Source: Mortierella sp. BCC40632 (taxonomy: Eukaryota > Mortierellomycota > Mortierellomycetes > Mortierellales > Mortierellaceae). From it: a stretch of 64,000 nucleotides of DNA. The stretch lies in assembly GCA_011634665.1 (NCBI GenBank), contig WAEK01000007.1, positions 2,452,501 to 2,516,500 on the forward strand. The letters run 5' to 3'. The notes under the pieces are model-generated. The model ran no database searches, was not told the DNA's origin, and saw only the letters and a program-made list of their open reading frames with translations. A program made the translations under genes and the position numbers. This document shows, one piece after another, positions 58,965 through 64,000 of the stretch; position 1 is the stretch's first letter, and each line of letters opens with the position of its first letter.

Positions 58965-60802
58965 CTAGATTGAAATGGTTTTGAAAATATTGAATCCTGT
59001 GGCGGCTGTCGAGATAACACATCCTGGGATTTGGCGGTGCCAGTGCAATTCCTTAATATCTTGCTGACCCTGATGCACAAACATGAGCTGGGGTGGAACC
59101 TCTACGCCTGCCTCGGTAACAATTGGCCTTTGAGCAGAACCGCCGTTCAGCGACTCTTCTGCGTCGTGTTCGACTGAGAAATCCCAGAGGGTAATTTGAT
59201 CGTCCGCTCCTGCAACTGCCAATACAGACTCGTCTGTTGGATGCCATTCGATAGATGTAATAGGAGCCTGGTGCCACTTGAAGGTTGCAATAGGGGTTGG
59301 GTTGGCAGCTCCCTGTGAGAGCTGGCGCAAGTCCCAAACGCTGAACACTCCATCGTCCGAGCCTGATGCCAACATATAGGGCAATTTCCTGCAATGTTCA
59401 GAAAGTCTGTATTAGTATCAAAGTAACATGGCCTCTTACACGAGTAAGCGCTATACCTTCCAGCTGACTCCACTTTACCTGTTCCAGCTAATAACGTTGA
59501 CATCCGAGGTGTGGACCTTAGCCGTCAAACCAGCCTTCTTCTTTGAGCGAATATCCCAAATCCTGACGGTCTGATCAGCAGAGCAGGAGGCAAAGACTCC
59601 CTTTTCTGAGGGCGACCACTGAAGATCCTCGATGGAGCTCTGGTGTCCCACAAAGGGAACTCTATCAGGAGTGGCAGCTCCTGTGTTGAAATCCAAGGAA
59701 GTGAGATAGATCTTGCCATTCAAATCACCTGTCAACAGCCTTCCAGGTACGGTTTCTGACCAGTCCATGGCGAAACCTTCGCATCGTCCATGAGACTCAA
59801 TGGTATAATGAGGCTTCTTTGATGATTCGGCCACTTGGAATCCCGGTTGATCAAGAGCTTTCAGGTGGGGCCGCAGATCCCAGATATGAACTTTGCCTGT
59901 ATCAGCCCAAGTAGCTGCGATCTGCTGGTCACGCTGAGGCGCGGCCTAAGGTAAGAACACTCCCAAAGTTAGACGCGGATTGTCTCAGCTGAATGTTAAG
60001 CAACAATGTTGAGTGGTGATGGGCGAAATACATACCCTAATGCGGTTTACTCCTCCATTGTGCTTCAGCGACTTGTATTCCAAGATAGGGTCCTCATCTA
60101 CATCGTCGTTGTCGCTGTCGTCGTCGCTGTCGTTACCATCATCGTGCTTGGTCTTGGCCAATTGGCTCATCTTCATGACCAAGACTTCGTTATTTTGGCT
60201 GACATCTGCTTGCGTTCCTGTGACAACATAGGCAGTTGCAGGGAAGGTACAACGCTCGTCTCCCAACTGATCCCAGAGAACGTCGAAACTCAAGCATGGC
60301 CACTTGACGTTCATACTGTGGAGCATCTCGTATGCCGACTGATCGGCCTCCAAGACCTCGTCCTTTCCTAGAGCCTGGCCGGGTAGATAGACCTTAACGT
60401 CCTTGTCCTCTCCGTCATTATCGTCCATTTCCATGTTCTGGTCCATCTCCATATCTAGAGTCAACAATAAACGATGTAGTTGGTTAGCAAAAGCTCAGGC
60501 ACCATAATATAGAGCCCAACCATGACAATAAAGACAATGGGGGGGGGGAGATATCACAGTCAAAGGAACTTCAAAGGACGTGTTCCCACAGTAGGCTGAG
60601 TAGTTTTTACAAAAGTGGGTTTTGGCTTACCTTCTCCATCGTTCTCAACAATCACCTCCTGATCGCTCTCGACCTCATCTTCCCAGGGATCTTCGAATTC
60701 ACCCATGCCCTCGTCATCTTCAATGGTATTTCGGCCTGCTACGTTGAAGGCCGACTTGGCCTCACGCATGTCCTCATCATTATCCTGGAGTCTCTTAGAC
60801 AT
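58965..60802 (-). CDS. RRB1: Rrb1/GRWD1 WD40 ribosome-assembly chaperone
   Basis: Exons 60802-60631, 60454-60036, 59945-59479 and 59388-58965 give 493 residues. Rrb1 is the dedicated chaperone of ribosomal protein Rpl3 in yeast; GRWD1 is its animal counterpart. The N-terminus is acidic (GEFEDPWEDEVESD, MEMDDNDGED), followed by LHSMNVKWPCLSFDVL, the typical histone-binding-like N-terminal helix region. WD repeats are clear: KVHIWDLRPH, SIEDLQWSPSEKGVFASCSADQTVRIWDIR, ASGSDDGVFSVWDLRQ and SIEWHPTDESVLAVAGADDQITLWDFS. The end is DIKELHWHRQIPGCVISTAATGFNIFKTI. It lies next to RRP15, another ribosome-assembly gene, and divergently from TIM9. Confidence 0.94.
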
Positions 60803-61476
60803 GGTTATTAACTTGTAGCTGAAGGAGCTGTAAAGTGTGGTAAAAAAAAAAAAAAAAAAAAAAAAAAGAGGCTCTATCCTCTATCGAACACACCAAAAAA
60901 AAAGAAAAGAAAAAAAATCAAAATAGTGACGGCTCTTCAGTTAACCTGTTCTTAGCTGGTATCCATGTTCCATGGACGAACTCTTCAAGGCATGCTCTCC
61001 ATGTTAAGTAAATGCCATCAAGTGAGAGGATTGGATACTCGCTCAGAGAGAAGATTAGACACAACGTTTTTATCATTAGAAGCAGCTTTGTCCGCTATTC
61101 CTCAGCCATGCTGGCATGGCTCAAGTCCTAGCGGCAGACGCCTCTTAAAAGTATATCTCACTCGGTCTCATCATAGCGAGTATGGCTCTAAATGAAGCCA
61201 AAATATTCTCACAGGTTCTTCGCGGGACTCTGTGGTTAATATAGATGCCCAGATGTTCCCTGTTCGCTACTTTACTAACCTTGGGTAGTCGTCAACGGTC
61301 TGAAGAAATGAAGATTCAGGTCGGTTGAGACGAACAAAAACCAAGAGAGACATGAATGGAAACCAAGCCACCCTCGCAAAGGGGGGGAGAGGGGACACTT
61401 CTTGCCACTCGCCTCCGATCCATTGTTCCTCCACCCTTTCTGCAAGGACAAAAGTCGACCCTCTCAGCACATCACC
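60803..61476. promoter_or_regulatory. Shared divergent promoter region, RRB1 (-) and TIM9 (+)
   Basis: 674 bp. A poly(A) run at 60842-60867 is a poly(T) tract just upstream of the RRB1 ATG in transcript sense. No TATA consensus found. No other gene. Confidence 0.45.
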
Positions 61477-62038
61477 ATGGACTTCTCTCAATTCAACGAT
61501 GCCGAGCGCAACCATCTCCAGCGCGTTATGGAGCAGAAGCAGGTACAGGGATTGATTGCTTCCACAGCTTCATGTCACCCAACCACACCACACGCGAGAT
61601 CTCGGGTCTCTCCCCCTCCCCCATCGTTTCGTATGGGTAGGGCTCGTCATTCGGAACAAGAGCTGCTTACACAAACTTCCTTCTTGTGATATAGATGAAG
61701 GACTTCTTGAAGCTCTACAGTGGATTGGTCGAGCGTTGCTTCAACGACTGTGTTAACGACTTCACCTCCAAGACCTTGAGCTCGAAGGAGGCAAGTACCT
61801 TGTCCTGTTTACTTTCTAATAGCATACTTGAGCTATGGTAGCTACCCCTCTCATAAGAGGCATTACCTAACTCTACAAGGAATCTGTCGTTTTATGAACT
61901 AATGGTTTCTTTCCGTATTTATTTTTTTTTTAGGATGGCTGCGTACAAAAGTGCGCCGATAAGTTCTTGAAGCACTCAGAAAGAGTTGGTCAGCGTTTCG
62001 CCGAGGCCAATGCCGAGATGATGGGGGGCCCCAAGTAA
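61477..62038 (+). CDS. TIM9: Mitochondrial import chaperone Tim9
   Basis: Exons 61477-61542, 61695-61790 and 61934-62038 give 88 residues. Small Tim proteins carry hydrophobic precursors across the intermembrane space as Tim9-Tim10 hexamers. The twin CX3C motif is complete: CFNDC in exon 2 and CVQKC in exon 3. Other family text: [33 protein letters not shown], and [13 protein letters not shown]. The second intron starts GCAAGT rather than GT. Using the nearby GTACCT instead would break the frame before CVQKC, so a GC-AG intron is the consistent reading. Length is standard for the family. Confidence 0.95.
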
Positions 62039-64000
62039 TCTGATTTTTTTTTCATTAGTTGAAGCAGGACTGGATCTCAATGATCTTGAGGACTTCGTGT
62101 AATTAAGTCGTTCGATACTCTCTGAAGAGCCAATACAGCCATACACCTTTTTTTATGACGTAGAAAGTCAACTTCGCATCATGTCAAGCAATTCGCGTAG
62201 ATCGGTTTTTTTGAGCCCACCTCTAGTGGAAGTATAGATAATGTGCCACATCTCTAGGCCACAATTATTCATGGATGCTGTGGGGTCCGCGAAAGTGATT
62301 CGATATCACAACTTGTGTAAAGGATCCTTGGCAAGAGTTCTCCTCAAATTACGAAAGTCTGATTAAGAGACATTATTTTCTTCGACCGTGAATATCCGAG
62401 ACCATCCATACTTGGAAGACTTTAAGTCCAGGATGCGAATAAGACCGCAGAAAGAAGCTCATAGGAGTCCCAACCCGATCTCGTTCCAACAAATAACAAC
62501 ACCTAGCTCTTCAAATCGGGAAACTACTTATCCTGCAAAAGCATCCTACTATCGCGAGTTTTTCTTTTTTTCCTTTTTCTTTTTTTTTAAATCGACTGAC
62601 CTTAATCTAATGCTTATCGAGTGAACAGTAAGCAAAAAGACAGGATCGTTTATTGGAGGGAGGGCTCTCTGCAGAAAACCCGCATACATGCTAGATATAA
62701 TTCAAAAGCGACATGGGAACCACAGATCATTTTGAGAAACTGACGCCTACTGCCGGATTTGATGATAGCGGATTCTGGCCTCGGTTCCCTCGTCGATCGA
62801 ATTTGTGGATTTGCCAAAACTCTCGGCTCCAATAATTCAGCCAAAGCAATCTCGCATCTGTGAGAGTGACTCTCTCTCCCTTCATCATTTGGAAAGTTGA
62901 GATAAGCTTGGGAGCAGTGTGGCGCACGGTTACTTCGCTTGCAATGTTTCACACCTTGGTTGTCTCATGGACATTGTGGCATAATTGGACTTACAAGTAT
63001 CAACATAAGAGTTCGACAGAATAAAGGTGAAAAAGAAGTTAGTGAGAAAGACATGCCTGGACACAATTTACAAAACTATAATACAAGCTAGGTCTGAGGC
63101 GAACAGACATGCCCCTCGGATAAGGCGCTTCATTCGTAGTCAAGTAGTCTCTGCGACACGAGAGGCGCAGTCGAATAGTCCAAGTTGGGTCAAATCTTTT
63201 GCCTAAGTAGGTAATTGTAATCGTAAATCGTCTTGGGAGCAGGACAGGGAGCAGGGGAGGTAATTTAAGGAGATCACCAGCATCGTGGTTAGGGAGACCG
63301 AGGCATCTCTCGCAGTGAAGACATGGTACACACACGAACATCATATAGCTCTTGGATTTCGAGAAACCAGTAACCCCCTCATGTTCAGTACGCTTGGCTG
63401 CCGTTAGGTCAGTTTTCCCTGGCTTAGATCTTCGCTTATACATCCCTCTTTCTCTCTAATCTGGTACTGTACTCCTATCTCAGCCCTCACATCCTTGATC
63501 TATCCTGCCCACTGTCCTTCTCTATCATCTCTCAACCTCCCCCATTTTCCTTATTATATCCCTGTAATCTGTCGTTTCTCTCCTCCCTGTCTCCCTTTGT
63601 CCTCTCACCTACTGTACTCCTGTAGAATCCCTGGCAATCTCTCTGCTTGCAAGCCAGACTAGGCTACACCAAGCTTGAGATGAACACTCTATCCATGGTA
63701 TCCTTTGAAGGAGAAAACAGGGCCGACATCGAAGGATCAAAAAGCAACGTCGCTATGAACACTTGGCTGTTCGACTTGGGATCTATGGTGGGAGGTTCAT
63801 ATCAGAGGAACAGTGCCTTGGGCACGTGTACCCCATAGTACTTACGTTAGATCTAGCTTCCCGTGCGACAGGAAGCGGAATAAAATGCTCAGCGTCCCTG
63901 GACCGAGTATCCAGGCATGTCTTTTTCTCACCGACTCCCTCTCGCTACCTCTCTATTATTGCTATGCTTCCTATGTCGGGGCGTCTCCTCGAGGAAAGCT
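62039..64000. other. Terminal region without a supported gene
   Basis: Contains the TIM9 3' flank, poly(T) runs and several frames of 60-134 residues without recognisable domains, such as 63039-63443 (-) and 63647-63838 (+). The (-) frame has two Cys pairs (CVPCLHCERC) but no other family text. They could be exons of genes continuing beyond the window. Confidence 0.35.

Noticed and set aside
63039..63443. Minus-strand frame with Cys pairs (CVPCLHCERC) considered as a zinc-binding protein
   Set aside because: Only one short Cys cluster and no supporting splice or family text.

Overview
The window looks like nuclear DNA of an early-diverging filamentous fungus, most likely Mucoromycota and probably Mortierella-like. 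That assignment is inference. Genes carry many short GT-AG introns (about 80-190 nt) ending in TAG or CAG. Spacers are rich in poly(A)/poly(T) and CT tracts. The proteins are typical fungal housekeeping genes plus lineage-variable accessory genes. No bacterial operon, phage, CRISPR, tRNA or rRNA gene was recognised, and no intact transposon.

Layout. 1-9 kb: the 3' end of a kynurenine 3-monooxygenase gene, a secreted acidic protein (-), arginyl-tRNA synthetase (-) and NAC-alpha (-). 9.5-13.8 kb: an RRM-R3H RNA-binding protein (+) behind a very long CT-rich leader. 17-23 kb: two tandem related cytochrome P450 genes (+). 23.7-24.2 kb: a small CipC-like stress protein (+). 24.7-32.4 kb, all on -: a MYND-finger/serine-hydrolase fusion, a DDHD phospholipase A1 and an F-box-like protein. 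33.7-46.1 kb, all on +: a proteasome-assembly-chaperone-like protein, a large Spt23/Mga2-like protein (poly-Q, IPT, ankyrin), an aldo-keto reductase and the Nob1 endonuclease. 46.4-60.8 kb, all on -: phytochelatin synthase, a VOC/glyoxalase-fold protein, a BABAM1/MERIT40-like VWA protein, mitochondrial ribosomal protein mL43, mitochondrial GatA amidase, Rrp15 and the WD40 chaperone Rrb1/GRWD1. 61.5-62.0 kb: Tim9 (+). The last 2 kb hold no gene that I can support.

Three loosely grouped themes appear. Ribosome biogenesis is represented by Nob1, Rrp15 and Rrb1. Mitochondrial function is represented by mL43, GatA and Tim9. Stress and secondary metabolism are represented by the P450 pair, the CipC-like protein, the aldo-keto reductase and phytochelatin synthase. 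They are not an operon or obvious cluster.

Most exon structures here were assembled by hand from splice signals, reading phase and family motifs. The most unusual points are: a NAC-alpha gene whose start codon appears split by an intron and whose last coding exon is 15 nt; an Spt23/Mga2-like protein with an apparent second copy of its N-terminal module after the ankyrin region, plus an exon lacking a usable GT donor; a MYND finger fused to an acyl-protein-thioesterase-like hydrolase; two GC-AG introns; and micro-exons of 17 and 25 nt.
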